Assembly (NCBI RefSeq): GCF_044005705.1
Contig: NZ_JBIPKE010000020.1
Span: forward strand, 310,001 to 374,000
Source of the DNA: Marinoscillum luteum
GTDB lineage: Bacteria; Bacteroidota; Bacteroidia; Cytophagales; Cyclobacteriaceae
Direction: 5' to 3'
DNA: 64,000 nt
In this document: positions 1 through 8,792 of the stretch, in pieces
How the letters are laid out: each line of letters starts with the position of its first letter
Position numbering within the stretch: the first letter of the stretch is position 1
Translations under genes and position numbers: made by a program
Notes under the pieces: generated by a model
Database searches by the model: none
The model's input: only the letters and a program-made list of their open reading frames with translations
What the model was told of the DNA's origin: nothing

Positions 1-566
1 AAATCCACAAGCTTGCTTCGGATCAGGTGCCTTTTCCCTGACAGGTGTAACTCCAGGTAATTACCGTCTGACTTCACAAACTGAATCTCATCAACGGTCA
101 ATTTGACCAAAATATGCTCGTCCTTGATAAAAAGACTTTCATTGACCATCATATTGTCCGTCTCGGCAGGCGGCGGTGAGGTAAATCTATTGGCAAATGC
201 CTCCAGGGCAATTTTAATGGCTGTGTACAGTTCCATCTCCTCAAAGGGTTTGATCAGATAGCCGTCAGGTTTAAAAGTGAGTGCACTCTCTACGGTTTTT
301 CGGTCGCCATAGGCCGTAAGGAAAACAAAGGGAATGGTCCCCAGTTCGTGGATTTTCTGAGCCAACCAAATGCCGTCCTTCTCGCCGATCAGGTTGATGT
401 CTAAAATGGCCAGGTCCACTTCCATGGACTGAATATCCTTCCAGGCGGCAGTAGCCTCATCGGCCACTCCACATACCTCATATCCCACCTGATGCAAATA
501 ACTCTTGATGGTGGCCACGGTGATGGCCTCATCCTCCACTATGTATATGTTGATTTTCTCACTCAT
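1..566 (-). CDS. LytTR-family response regulator (3' part beyond window)
   Basis: Cytoplasmic response regulator whose start is visible and whose C-terminus runs off the left edge. The receiver domain (residues about 6-120) has the acidic pair after IYIVEDE, phospho-acceptor Asp56 in LAILDINL, the Thr in FLTAYGD and Lys in LIKPFE. After a linker, the DEIQFVKSDGNYLEL stretch is the start of a LytTR DNA-binding domain. The ATG at 566 lies 3 bases past the stop of the histidine kinase at 570-2477, so the pair is one transcription unit and very likely one signalling pathway. Family placement is firm. The target genes cannot be told from here. Confidence 0.9.
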   Translation of the reverse strand, partial: MSEKINIYIVEDEAITVATIKSYLHQVGYEVCGVADEATAAWKDIQSMEVDLAILDINLIGEKDGIWLAQKIHELGTIPFVFLTAYGDRKTVESALTFKPDGYLIKPFEEMELYTAIKIALEAFANRFTSPPPAETDNMMVNESLFIKDEHILVKLTVDEIQFVKSDGNYLELHLSGKRHLIRSKLVD

Positions 567-569
567 TCT

Positions 570-2477
570 TTAACCTTCATTAAGTTGAATCACATAGACA
601 GCTCCATGATCAGAAAAGATATTCAGTTTGGCCCTGATCTGACCACAGAGCATTGTGATTAGTTGCATGCCTAGTGAATTGGATTTTTCAATTGAAAAAT
701 GTTCCGGAAACCCTTTTCCATTGTCACGAATCTCTAAAGTTTCACCCCCATGTTCACCCTTATAAAACCGAATGGAAATCTCACCCGGCGAGGAATCAAA
801 GGCATATTTATAGCTATTTGTCAATATCTCATTGATAATTAATCCCAGGGGAACCGCCAGCTCCCCACTCACCTCAAGGTCCTCTATGGAAGTGGTCACT
901 CGGGTATCCTTCGGCTGGCCAAGTCCTGCTTCGACAAGCTCAACTAATTCCTCAATGTACTTCTTCAAAGAAACTGAAGAAATACTATTGTCACCAATCA
1001 GTAAATTATGAATCAGTGCCATGGACCTTATTCTGCCCTTACTTTCCCGGAGAGCAGAATTCACAAAATCATCCTTGGACTTATCTGCCTGGAGTTGCAA
1101 TAAACCAGAAGTGATCTGAAGGTTGTTTTTGATCCGATGGTGCAATTCTCTCAGGAAAATTTCTTTCTGCTCCAACTTGCGCTCGGCTTCCAATTTGCTA
1201 TTTAGCTTTTGCTTATAGTTGAGAAACAAAACCACAATGACCAGAACCAGGATCACTATTCCGGAGATCAATAGGTTGAGTTGATTATTTTGGACTTTTT
1301 TAATCGAATTGGATTTCTCAATTTCCAGTTTCTGTTCTGCCAGTATCGCCCTTTGCTGATCTGAATCCAGAAGGGTGGTCATGGCAATGAGGTTGTTCCT
1401 ATTGCTGAGTTCATTCAGTGAATCGTTGAGTTTATTGAATTCCTTGAGGTATTTGGCGGCATTTCCGTACTGCTCGGTCTCATAAAAATACTCAGCCTCC
1501 ACTTCCAAAAGTCTCAATTTGGTAGTCAGCCAGCCTCTGTTTCCCAGCAGGTTTTTGACGGTATCAATATAGCTGGCGGCCCGAGGCAAATCCCCCAGGT
1601 GAATGAAACATTCGGCCAAATCCAGACGCTTGTTGAGAGTGTTATCCACTTCATGAATGGTTTTGCTCACTTCTATGTCCTTGATCAGAAGTGGTATGGC
1701 AGGCTCATAGTTACCTTGCGCCACCAACACCTGGCCAATCATGCCTCTGGAGTAGGCTGTCCAGTAATGTTTATTGGATTCTGTGTACGGCGATTTGCCA
1801 TCGTACTCCACTCGTGCCATGATGTACTGTCCATCTTCATAGGCTTTATCGTAATAGTAGATGGCACTGTCATAGTCGCCATTTTCTTTATAAAGGGAGG
1901 CCAGGTCCATGAAATACACCATTCTGTTCCACCCCTGAGCTGGGAATTCTACAGAATGCTTAAAATCCTTAATGGCTTCCGTAAACAGGTCTGCTTCCGC
2001 GTAGATTTCCCAAAAACTATGGTCAAATCCGGCTTCTATTCTTTGCTTTCTCAAGGGGATGGCCTCCTTCAGATTTCCGGTTCGTCTGTAGGCCTCCTCC
2101 AGCTTGAGTATTGCATATTGATAACGTTTTTCAGATAGCAACTCCCTTTGCTCCAGCAATTTCACCAGAAGCGGGATACACTTTTCGTATAAAGCCAGGG
2201 TATGATAGACTATGGCCAATGGATAATCTAGCTTTTGAAGTGTCAGTGTATCCTGATTGAGTTTAGCCTGCTCGTAGAAGTATTCGGCTGGCGCCAGCCA
2301 CTCTCCTACCGGATTTTGAAAGACACCGTGACCTGATTGCTCCAGGCTATCCCACACATGTATAAAGCGGTCTGTACTGTTGAAGTTGTAAACAGACTTC
2401 ACCTCGTCGCTGAGCTCCTGTGAGGTGAGGGCCAGGCTGCCAATGAGTAGGCAAATACATGTAAGATAAAATCTCAA
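570..2477 (-). CDS. Sensor histidine kinase with periplasmic TPR domain, HisKA_2 type
   Basis: A 635-residue membrane sensor kinase. An N-terminal signal peptide is followed by a long helical region of tetratricopeptide-like repeats (about 55-350; pieces such as ALYEKCIPLLVKLLEQ and DYDSAIYYYDKAYEDG), a coiled region, one membrane helix at about 403-421, a HisKA_2 dimerisation domain with ELHHRIKNNLQ (phospho-His 446 or 447) and a HATPase domain with N box NEILTNSYKYAF and G box RDNGKGFP. TPRs outside and a HisKA_2 core inside is a common Bacteroidota layout. It is co-transcribed with the LytTR regulator immediately downstream, its likely phosphorylation partner. The ligand is unknown. Confidence 0.92.
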   Translation of the reverse strand: MRFYLTCICLLIGSLALTSQELSDEVKSVYNFNSTDRFIHVWDSLEQSGHGVFQNPVGEWLAPAEYFYEQAKLNQDTLTLQKLDYPLAIVYHTLALYEKCIPLLVKLLEQRELLSEKRYQYAILKLEEAYRRTGNLKEAIPLRKQRIEAGFDHSFWEIYAEADLFTEAIKDFKHSVEFPAQGWNRMVYFMDLASLYKENGDYDSAIYYYDKAYEDGQYIMARVEYDGKSPYTESNKHYWTAYSRGMIGQVLVAQGNYEPAIPLLIKDIEVSKTIHEVDNTLNKRLDLAECFIHLGDLPRAASYIDTVKNLLGNRGWLTTKLRLLEVEAEYFYETEQYGNAAKYLKEFNKLNDSLNELSNRNNLIAMTTLLDSDQQRAILAEQKLEIEKSNSIKKVQNNQLNLLISGIVILVLVIVVLFLNYKQKLNSKLEAERKLEQKEIFLRELHHRIKNNLQITSGLLQLQADKSKDDFVNSALRESKGRIRSMALIHNLLIGDNSISSVSLKKYIEELVELVEAGLGQPKDTRVTTSIEDLEVSGELAVPLGLIINEILTNSYKYAFDSSPGEISIRFYKGEHGGETLEIRDNGKGFPEHFSIEKSNSLGMQLITMLCGQIRAKLNIFSDHGAVYVIQLNEG

Positions 2478-2772
2478 AACTGCGGATTAGTACTGTAGAA
2501 AACGTGAATTACAGGAATCTGCACCTCCTGTGCAACAATAAGTGAAACATAAGCATTTTCTTACCAACTCTGCCCATTTATCTGGGAAGTACGTCGCACG
2601 AAATTCCCTTATACCGCCCTACCCCTATTCATTTTTATCTCCCTTCGATCCAACTTTGCATCTGGCCAATACCAATTCATTCCTATTGTTTATACATTTA
2701 GAATGTGATTTGAAAACACCGAAATTGGCGCTCTCCACATGAGATCATTAACTTTAGTCCGAACTCTAGCAC
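2478..2772. other. Divergent intergenic region between two two-component operons
   Basis: About 295 bases separating the minus-strand kinase from the plus-strand OmpR regulator. It must carry both promoters. A short open frame at 2542-2742 has no recognisable protein features and I do not call it. I see no clear inverted repeat. Confidence 0.5.
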
Positions 2773-3450
2773 ATGAATATACTTTTAGTTGAAGATGAAC
2801 GCTCCCTTGGAGAATCCATCATCACTTACCTCAGCAAGGAAGGCTACCACTGCGAATGGGCAGAAAACTTCTCCAAAGCCAGTGAAAAAACCTGGGCTTA
2901 TTCCTACGACTGTGTGATTGTAGACATCACCCTTCCGGATGGCAACGGTCTGGATGTCATCGAAGGACTCAAAAAACTCAAGTCCCTCTCCGGGATCATC
3001 ATCATCTCTGCCCGGAATTCCATAGAAGACCGCATCAAGGGCCTGGACATAGGCGCAGACGACTACATCACCAAACCTTTTGATCTGTCCGAACTCAATG
3101 CTCGTGTGAAGGCTGTCATCAGAAGAAGGAACTTCGATGCCCAAAACGAAATCGTGTTCAAAGAGATCACCGTAAAGCCCTACGACCGCTCTGTGAGTAT
3201 CCACGAACAATTCGTAAGCCTTACCAAAAAGGAATTTGACCTGTTGGTATTCTTTATCTCCAATCAAAATCGGGTGATTACCAAAGAATCCATTGCCGAG
3301 CACCTATGGGGAGACGACATGGACATGGCTGACTCCTACGATTTTATCTATTCTCACCTGAAAAACCTCAGGAAGAAAATACAGGAACATGGAGGAAATG
3401 ATTACATCGAAACCGTCTATGGTATTGGCTATAAATTCACTAACCATTGA
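2773..3450 (+). CDS. OmpR/PhoB-family response regulator
   Basis: A 225-residue response regulator. The receiver domain (1-118) shows the acidic pocket at E7/D8, phospho-acceptor Asp51 in DCVIVDITLPDGNG, Ser in IIISARN and Lys in DDYITKPF. The C-terminal winged helix (about 128-223) has the family signatures LTKKEFDLLVFF and YIETVYGIGYKF. The last codon overlaps the start of the next gene (TTGA), so it is translationally coupled to its kinase. The phospho-dependent DNA-binding role is established for the family. The regulon is not visible here. Confidence 0.95.
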   Translation: MNILLVEDERSLGESIITYLSKEGYHCEWAENFSKASEKTWAYSYDCVIVDITLPDGNGLDVIEGLKKLKSLSGIIIISARNSIEDRIKGLDIGADDYITKPFDLSELNARVKAVIRRRNFDAQNEIVFKEITVKPYDRSVSIHEQFVSLTKKEFDLLVFFISNQNRVITKESIAEHLWGDDMDMADSYDFIYSHLKNLRKKIQEHGGNDYIETVYGIGYKFTNH

Positions 3451-4742
3451 GACTCCTCGTCATAGCCAACCGGTATTACCTGGCCACACTGATTATCGTT
3501 TTTGTGGCAGGTAGCCTGGCGGCCTACCTGATTCTGAAATCAATCATCAACCAGGAGTTCAATGAAAAACTGTTTGCTGAGCAAGATCAGCTCCTGTATG
3601 AGCTCCGCAACTATGAGAACCTGGAAAAAACCTATTACCTGAATATAGGAGACCTTATTGAGATCAATGAAGTGGCCGAAAATCCCAACATTCCACCTAC
3701 ACTGATCGATACGGTGATGTATGATCCCTATGAAAAGAAAGAGTTGCCCTTCAGACTACTGACCTTCTCCAGTGAGATCAAATCCAGGTTTTATGTTATT
3801 ACCATTTCCAAATCACTCCTTCCCAATCAGGACCTCATGGAAGGTGTGAGCGAAATCATGCTGGGCATCGCACTCATGCTGATGGTGTCTTTGGGGCTTC
3901 TCAACCGATTCATTTTCAAAAAGCTTTGGCATCCTTTTCACCAGATCATCGATCAACTTCACAAATTTCAGATCACCCATCCTGAGCAGCTGGCCATAGA
4001 GCCTTCTCATGTGGAAGAGTTTAATGACCTGAGACAGGTGCTGGACAAAATGATCTCTAAGAGTATCTATGACTACAAAACCCTGAAAGAATATACCGAA
4101 AACACCTCTCACGAAATCCAAACGCCTCTGGCCATTATCAAAAACAAGGCTGAGATGCTCTTGCAGGAACCTCTGTCTGAGGCCCAGCTGAATGAGGTAA
4201 GTAAAATCTACGAAGCAGCCGGGAGGCTCTCCCGACTCAAGGAAGGGCTATCCACCCTTACAAAGATCGACAACAACCAGTTTGTAGAGTCAGAGCCGAT
4301 CGAACTGAAAGCTTTCATCATGAGTCGGCTGTCCGGTTTTGATGAGCTGGTTGACCTCAAAGGCCTGAAAGTGGACGTCCGATTTGAAGCCAACCCGATA
4401 CTCAACTTTAGCAATGATCTCATGTACATGATGGTCACCAACCTCCTGAGCAACTCCATCAAACACAACATTCAAAATGGTACCATCAGGATTATCCTGA
4501 CTCAAAATCAGCTGGTCATTGAAAATACAGGCAGAGACCCGGGTATCCCCACATCATCCCTTTTTGATCGGTTCAAAAGGTCTGGCGACGGGCATGAATC
4601 TACCGGACTGGGGCTGTCCATCATCAAGAGAATTGCCGATCTTTACGACATGACCATCCTCTATACGTACGAGGATGGTTGGCACCGAATAATAACCAGC
4701 TTCAATTCCCAAAAACATCAAAATCATGAAGATCAACGCTAA
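3447..4742 (+). CDS. HAMP-less sensor histidine kinase, HisKA type
   Basis: A 431-residue membrane kinase partnered with the preceding OmpR regulator. It has a first membrane helix (about 10-30), a short periplasmic domain, a second helix (about 134-152), a HisKA box with phospho-acceptor His222 in ENTSHEIQTPLAII, an N box (MMVTNLLSNSIKHN) and G boxes leading to STGLGLSIIKRIADLY. The start is TTG at 3447, overlapping the regulator's TGA by four bases. No upstream ATG in frame is compatible with the regulator end, and the TTG places the first membrane helix correctly. Periplasmic domain ligand unknown. Confidence 0.9.
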   Translation: MRLLVIANRYYLATLIIVFVAGSLAAYLILKSIINQEFNEKLFAEQDQLLYELRNYENLEKTYYLNIGDLIEINEVAENPNIPPTLIDTVMYDPYEKKELPFRLLTFSSEIKSRFYVITISKSLLPNQDLMEGVSEIMLGIALMLMVSLGLLNRFIFKKLWHPFHQIIDQLHKFQITHPEQLAIEPSHVEEFNDLRQVLDKMISKSIYDYKTLKEYTENTSHEIQTPLAIIKNKAEMLLQEPLSEAQLNEVSKIYEAAGRLSRLKEGLSTLTKIDNNQFVESEPIELKAFIMSRLSGFDELVDLKGLKVDVRFEANPILNFSNDLMYMMVTNLLSNSIKHNIQNGTIRIILTQNQLVIENTGRDPGIPTSSLFDRFKRSGDGHESTGLGLSIIKRIADLYDMTILYTYEDGWHRIITSFNSQKHQNHEDQR

Positions 4743-5178
4743 CAACCCCGGGGAGTACATCAGTCAGCTGCCAGATGAAAGGCAGGAAGCTTTCCAAAAA
4801 CTCCGACAGACCATTTTGGACCATCTCCCTGAAGGGTTTGAAGAGAGGATGAGCTACGGAATGATCGGGTATGTGGTACCACATGAGCGCTACCCGGCGG
4901 GCTATCATTGCGACCCCAAACTGCCCCTCCCCTTTATTAATATTGCGTCCCAGAAGAATTTCATCGCCCTCTACCACATGGGCATCTACGCAGACCCTGA
5001 TCTCATGGAGTGGTTTACGACAGCCTATCCGCTCCATTGCAAAACCCGACTGGACATAGGGAAAAGCTGCATCCGTTTCAAGAAAGTCAATGATATCCCC
5101 TTTGAGCTGATCGGCCAGCTTGTGAGCAAGGTGACAGCAGAAGAATGGATACAGTGCTATGAAACCCGCCTGAGGTAA
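4726..5178 (+). CDS. DUF1801 (YdhG-like) protein
   Basis: A 150-residue soluble protein of the DUF1801/YdhG family. The features seen are the N-terminal helix pair (ERQEAFQKLRQTILDHLPEG), the central GMIGYVVP motif, the FINIASQKNFIALYHMGIY strand segment and the C-terminal CIRFKKVNDIPFELIGQLV. Some family members are described as iron-chaperone-like, but biochemical evidence is thin, so no function is claimed. The start lies 17 bases inside the 3' end of the sensor kinase, so it is likely co-transcribed with the OmpR-kinase pair, possibly only by read-through. Confidence 0.85.
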   Translation: MKINANNPGEYISQLPDERQEAFQKLRQTILDHLPEGFEERMSYGMIGYVVPHERYPAGYHCDPKLPLPFINIASQKNFIALYHMGIYADPDLMEWFTTAYPLHCKTRLDIGKSCIRFKKVNDIPFELIGQLVSKVTAEEWIQCYETRLR

Positions 5179-5306
5179 AAGCTCCGTATTGTTCTGAGCA
5201 TTCTTCAGAATAAAAACCATTTTTTTTTCACTGGCGATAGTCATTTTTACAGAATTCATCCAGAATCTACTTGTAAGTTCACTTAGAATTTAACGTCACT
5301 TAGATT

Positions 5307-5891
5307 ATGGAAATAAAGAACAAATTCATCCTGATCTCACTAGGAATCATACTGGCCCCGGCCGTCATACTCCTCTTTTGGAACCCTCCGGGCCATTACG
5401 AACAAACCAAAGAAGCCCGCCTGATGAGAGATTTGTGTAATGAAGTAGCATCTAGCGAAACCCTAAGAGCCCAGGATGATTTCAATAAGCTGATTGAACT
5501 CATTTCGGTGCACATACACCAGTATGCAGACAACAGCAATGAGACTGTAGCCAGGGCCGTGATGGAGCTGAGAGCCTTGCAAAATGAAGCAGAGTTTCGC
5601 ACCATAGACGTGGACATGTACCACAGGAAGTTTGCCAGGATACTGGTGGAGCTGGCCCAGGTAGAACTGGAAGATGCCATAGGCTTTGAGGCACAGCATC
5701 AGGCATATGGTGTGAAGAAATCTGTGCGAGAAGCCAAGCATTACCTTCACGATGCGCTCATTTTTTCTAAGACCTCATCGCTCAGTCATCAGAAAGAATT
5801 GGAATATGAGTTTGAAAAGCTGAGTATCTCCAATATCAGCAAAGAGCAGCTCAGAAATTGTATTGCCGCTACTCAAAAGGTTGTTTCATAA
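5307..5891 (+). CDS. Membrane-anchored helical protein, unknown
   Basis: A 194-residue protein not assigned to a family. Residues about 7-26 form one hydrophobic segment with no obvious cleavage site, so it is probably an N-terminal anchor with the rest in the periplasm. The remainder is charged and helix-rich (heptad-like runs around LMRDLCNEV, ETVARAVMELRALQ and FARILVELAQVELEDA). It follows the DUF1801 gene by about 130 bases and precedes the structured non-coding stretch. Composition resembles its neighbours. Confidence 0.7.
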   Translation: MEIKNKFILISLGIILAPAVILLFWNPPGHYEQTKEARLMRDLCNEVASSETLRAQDDFNKLIELISVHIHQYADNSNETVARAVMELRALQNEAEFRTIDVDMYHRKFARILVELAQVELEDAIGFEAQHQAYGVKKSVREAKHYLHDALIFSKTSSLSHQKELEYEFEKLSISNISKEQLRNCIAATQKVVS

Positions 5892-5910
5892 GTGTTCAAA
5901 ATCCGCTCTT

Positions 5911-6230
5911 CAGGTTAGTTGCGGTCCCGCAGAGCGGGGCTGTAACTACCTGTAAACATAGCCTAGTCGCTGACTGTATATTTTCTACAGATTGTCTCCA
6001 GATTCGGCGACTAGCTTAGCCTAAGCTAAACAAATGCATTATTCACAACCAGCGGTGAGCATTTACCATTAGCAGATTTGTTATGGCCGGTCAGGAGCCC
6101 TGCTCATTGAGTTTGGGATCTTCGGGGGCTTCGCTGGTCATAACTTACGAACTTAAGACGCAAGAAAATAATCATATAAAAGCAGTAAATGAGCGGTAAA
6201 AAGGCCCACTTCCCTGAGGTGGGTTTTTTT
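5911..6230 (+). ncRNA. Candidate structured non-coding RNA
   Basis: A gene-free stretch with several stem-loops in a row. The first, 5911-5952, is a long hairpin with arms CAGGT/ACCTG, AGTT/AACT and CCCGC/GCGGG. The second, 5963-6014, has arms CTAGTCGC/GCGACTAG with inner CTGTA/TACAG. The third, 6012-6028, is TAGCTTAG-C-CTAAGCTA. The fourth, 6081-6143, pairs TTATGGCCGG with CTGGTCATAA through two G-U pairs. The stretch ends in a terminator with seven Ts. I do not recognise tmRNA, RNase P, SRP or 6S RNA in it. Strand is inferred from the T-tract. It could instead be a long 3' UTR of the preceding gene. The 5' end is not defined. Confidence 0.4.
6205..6230 (+). terminator. Rho-independent terminator
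   Basis: A CCCAC...GTGGG stem with a short loop is followed directly by seven Ts. It ends the structured stretch and also isolates the gene at 5307-5891 from the methyltransferase gene downstream. Confidence 0.8.
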
Positions 6231-6514
6231 GTATCAACTCACGCTCCGACCCGCATTCGTGAGTAGCATATTTGTTACCATTGATTGATCTCCGATTAGT
6301 ACTGCTACCTCCTGATAATTATATTTGGCGACAATTACTCAGAATTCCATCATCCACCGGGCCAACTATGAGTCTTCTGCAGGTTCTACTTTTTGCCAGC
6401 TGTAGCTAAGGACAATTACGTCAGAGGCTCAATCATACGGTTCAGGCAGATCCATTTTTTACCTTAAAATTCCCATTAAAACCCTTAGTTTCGCAGGGTA
6501 CCAAAGCCGGACAT
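6231..6514. other. Leader region of the methyltransferase gene
   Basis: About 280 bases between the terminator and the methyltransferase start. I see no gene, RNA or clear repeat. It presumably holds the promoter for 6515-7264. Confidence 0.4.
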
Positions 6515-7264
6515 ATGCACACTGCCATTACCCTGGAGCTCATAGACCTGATTAGTATTTTACTTATCCTGATCCTCCTGTTTCTTGGCTATAACCTACT
6601 CTCCCTCAAGTGGTCTTACAAGATCAGTAAGCCTTACCAATGGGAGGAAGCCATCCGCCAGCGCCAGGTCTCAGCCAACCTACGGACACTGGAAAGAACC
6701 TACCGGGACAAAGTAAGGTTCTATACGTTCTGGTTTCAGGTGGAGCGCCTGCGCAAACAGGGGGTGCCGGGTGCTTTTGCAGAACTTGGGGTTTATCAAG
6801 GGGAAACTGCCAACATATTGCACGAAATGGATCCCGAAAGGAAGCTGCATCTTTTCGACACTTTTGAAGGCTTTCATAAAGCGGATCTTCACTCTGAAAA
6901 TGATGAAGAAAAATACAGCACCACCACCTTTTCAAATACCTCACTGGAAATGGTCAAAGACTATATCAATGGTAATGATAATGTGGAGTTTCATCCGGGG
7001 TACTTCCCTGAGTCAGCTGCAGGCCTGAAGGAATCGCAATACGCCTTTGTACACCTCGATGCTGACCTTTACAAACCCACCCTGGCTGCTTTGGCGTACT
7101 TCTATCCCAGACTATCTCCGGGCGGGGTGATCATCATTCACGATTACAATCACAACTGGGACGGCATCCGAAAAGCGCTCGATGAGTTTATGCCTACCAT
7201 TCCTGAAACTTTACTGGAGCTGCCGGACTGGCAGGGAAGTGCGATGATCCTGAAAAACAGCTAA
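6515..7264 (+). CDS. TylF/MycF-family SAM-dependent O-methyltransferase, membrane-anchored
   Basis: A 249-residue methyltransferase of the macrocin-O-methyltransferase (TylF) family, whose characterised members methylate sugar hydroxyls. Residues about 10-28 are a hydrophobic helix that would anchor it to the inner membrane. The Rossmann core follows: AELGVYQGETANIL (SAM glycine loop), KLHLFDTFEGF (family signature after strand 2), FVHLDADLYKPTLAALAYFY (metal-binding acidic residues) and GGVIIIHDYN. In glycan-making bacteria such genes often decorate surface polysaccharide, but no glycosylation gene is adjacent here. It converges on the secreted protein at 7270 with only 5 bases between the stops. 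Confidence 0.85.
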   Translation: MHTAITLELIDLISILLILILLFLGYNLLSLKWSYKISKPYQWEEAIRQRQVSANLRTLERTYRDKVRFYTFWFQVERLRKQGVPGAFAELGVYQGETANILHEMDPERKLHLFDTFEGFHKADLHSENDEEKYSTTTFSNTSLEMVKDYINGNDNVEFHPGYFPESAAGLKESQYAFVHLDADLYKPTLAALAYFYPRLSPGGVIIIHDYNHNWDGIRKALDEFMPTIPETLLELPDWQGSAMILKNS

Positions 7265-7269
7265 GGCCG

Positions 7270-8466
7270 TCACTTCACCACTAAACGTCTGGTATAAGCC
7301 TGAGAATCTGTAACCAACCTGAGCAGGTATACTCCTGGAATGAGTGACTCATCTGCTTGAGCAAGTACCATTCGGCTTCCTTCAGCATCCAGAGATTTGT
7401 GAAGAACCACAGATCCGTTGGCATCATAGAGATAGACTTTGGGTACCTCATTTTGAGATATTTCCGGGCAAACTATGGTCAAATCACCCCTGGTAATGGG
7501 GTTGGGAAATACCGAAAAGCGCTCACCCGGAATTGCGGCGGCGGCAACCGCAATCGCCGGAAAATATTCGTATCCCCCATCAAAATCTACCTGCAGCAAT
7601 CGGTAGTAATAAGCAGTGGCCGACGCATGCTCATCTCTGTATTCATATTCAATAAGACTCTTGGAGTTACCATGGCCAGGCACTCTGGCCACTATGTCAA
7701 ACTCAGTGCCATCTTCAGATCTTTCGATTTGGAAAAAATTATTGTTCGTTTCGGATGCCGTGGACCATGAAAGTACTACCGTAGAACCCTCATATGCCCC
7801 ACTAAAGGATAAAAGAGTCACCGGTAAGGCACCACATCCCACCCCACAGCATCCATCGCTACAGTCATCCGGCCCGCTCACCGTTGCTCCCGGATCATTT
7901 ACCGTAGTGGCAGACATGGTTCCTCCATCAGCCACCGTCATGGAGCTTCCCGGATTGGCATTCAATGCACCCCCAATATCCATCACTCCACCATCTCCTA
8001 CATTCATGACACCCCCATTGTTGTTGTTAAAGTCATTGCCTACGGTAAGCGCTCCCGCTACTGATCCTCCCTGGCCTGCCGGAGCGAAGAGCGCCGAGAA
8101 AAATCCGCCATTGTCAATATCTCCCTGCACCTCCATACTAGACCCACCATTCAATATCAACTGTCCATCTCCATCTATGGTGAGATCTCCCTCGATGGTC
8201 ACCGTTCCATTAACCACCAAAGTCCCATATATGGTAAAGTTACCCGTTATCAGCAGGTTGCCATTCACCGTCAGGGTTCGGTTGTTGTTAATTCTTAAAC
8301 TGGAATAATCATCAGGATCCAGTGTACAGTCGTCAGAAACGAGATCAGTATGATCATCTATTCGGCCAGATGGGTTCAGAAAATTACCTGTAGTGGTTGG
8401 GCTGGGACAAGCAGCAAAGGCACCCCAGCAGAATAACGTAATGAATATGGTAAGTATTGACCTCAT
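7270..8466 (-). CDS. Secreted repetitive protein with T9SS type A sorting domain
   Basis: A 398-residue exported protein. It has a signal peptide ending near CWGAFAA and a low-complexity beta-solenoid-like stretch of short repeats (about 50-190; NRTLTVNGNLLITGNFTIYG, then many VNGTVTIEGDLTI- and GGVMNVGDGG-like units). A linker (LPVTLLSFSGAYEGSTVVLSWSTASE) and a fibronectin-like segment with EIERS- and YYYRLLQVDFDGG-type motifs come next, then a T9SS sorting domain beginning FSVFPNPI and ending RRLVVK. By analogy the tail directs passage through the T9SS and attachment to the cell surface. The function of the repeat region is unknown. Confidence 0.85.
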   Translation of the reverse strand: MRSILTIFITLFCWGAFAACPSPTTTGNFLNPSGRIDDHTDLVSDDCTLDPDDYSSLRINNNRTLTVNGNLLITGNFTIYGTLVVNGTVTIEGDLTIDGDGQLILNGGSSMEVQGDIDNGGFFSALFAPAGQGGSVAGALTVGNDFNNNNGGVMNVGDGGVMDIGGALNANPGSSMTVADGGTMSATTVNDPGATVSGPDDCSDGCCGVGCGALPVTLLSFSGAYEGSTVVLSWSTASETNNNFFQIERSEDGTEFDIVARVPGHGNSKSLIEYEYRDEHASATAYYYRLLQVDFDGGYEYFPAIAVAAAAIPGERFSVFPNPITRGDLTIVCPEISQNEVPKVYLYDANGSVVLHKSLDAEGSRMVLAQADESLIPGVYLLRLVTDSQAYTRRLVVK

Positions 8467-8792
8467 AATTTGGTTGGTAAGGAGAGATCAATATAATTCA
8501 CCTTATATACAACTGAAAGAGGATTTCGATAAAGTACCTCATACCGGTGATGAACTATCTTCAGAAAACGGCAAAACTGACTTTTGGCCTATTCTGCGCA
8601 AAGGAGCCAGTCTTTAATGAAACTTTCTTCGGATTTATCTCATTTTACCAGTCAATTAGTTGGTCAAAAGAAGATACCAGCAATCACTATTTTTCCACTA
8701 ATGTGTATAATGTACACATAAAAGATTCGCGTATTTCACTAGATTTATAAAATTATCTTCTTAAAATTTCGAAATTCATATTTCAACCCTCA
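8467..8792. promoter_or_regulatory. Divergent promoter region with a perfect 7-bp-arm palindrome
   Basis: About 325 bases between two divergent secreted-protein genes. At 8701-8719 lies ATGTGTA-TAATG-TACACAT, a perfect 7-bp-arm inverted repeat about 74 bases before the start at 8793. Its size and place suit an operator. It could also be a hairpin in the 5' leader. No gene is called in this stretch. Confidence 0.4.

Noticed and set aside
1599..2138. 179-codon plus-strand frame opposite the TPR kinase
   Set aside because: It is antisense to a well-supported TPR/HisKA_2 protein and shows no protein-like pattern.
2542..2742. 66-codon plus-strand frame before the OmpR gene
   Set aside because: No domain, no good start context and low-complexity content; it fills a divergent promoter region.
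5911..6230. tmRNA, RNase P RNA, SRP RNA or 6S RNA as the identity of the structured stretch
   Set aside because: No tag-peptide frame, no conserved P4-type or SRP-tetraloop sequence, and no long closing stem were seen; I leave it unassigned.
7616..8308. 230-codon frame opposite the secreted repeat protein
   Set aside because: Proline/serine-rich complement of the simple repeats; the minus-strand gene has a signal peptide and sorting domain.
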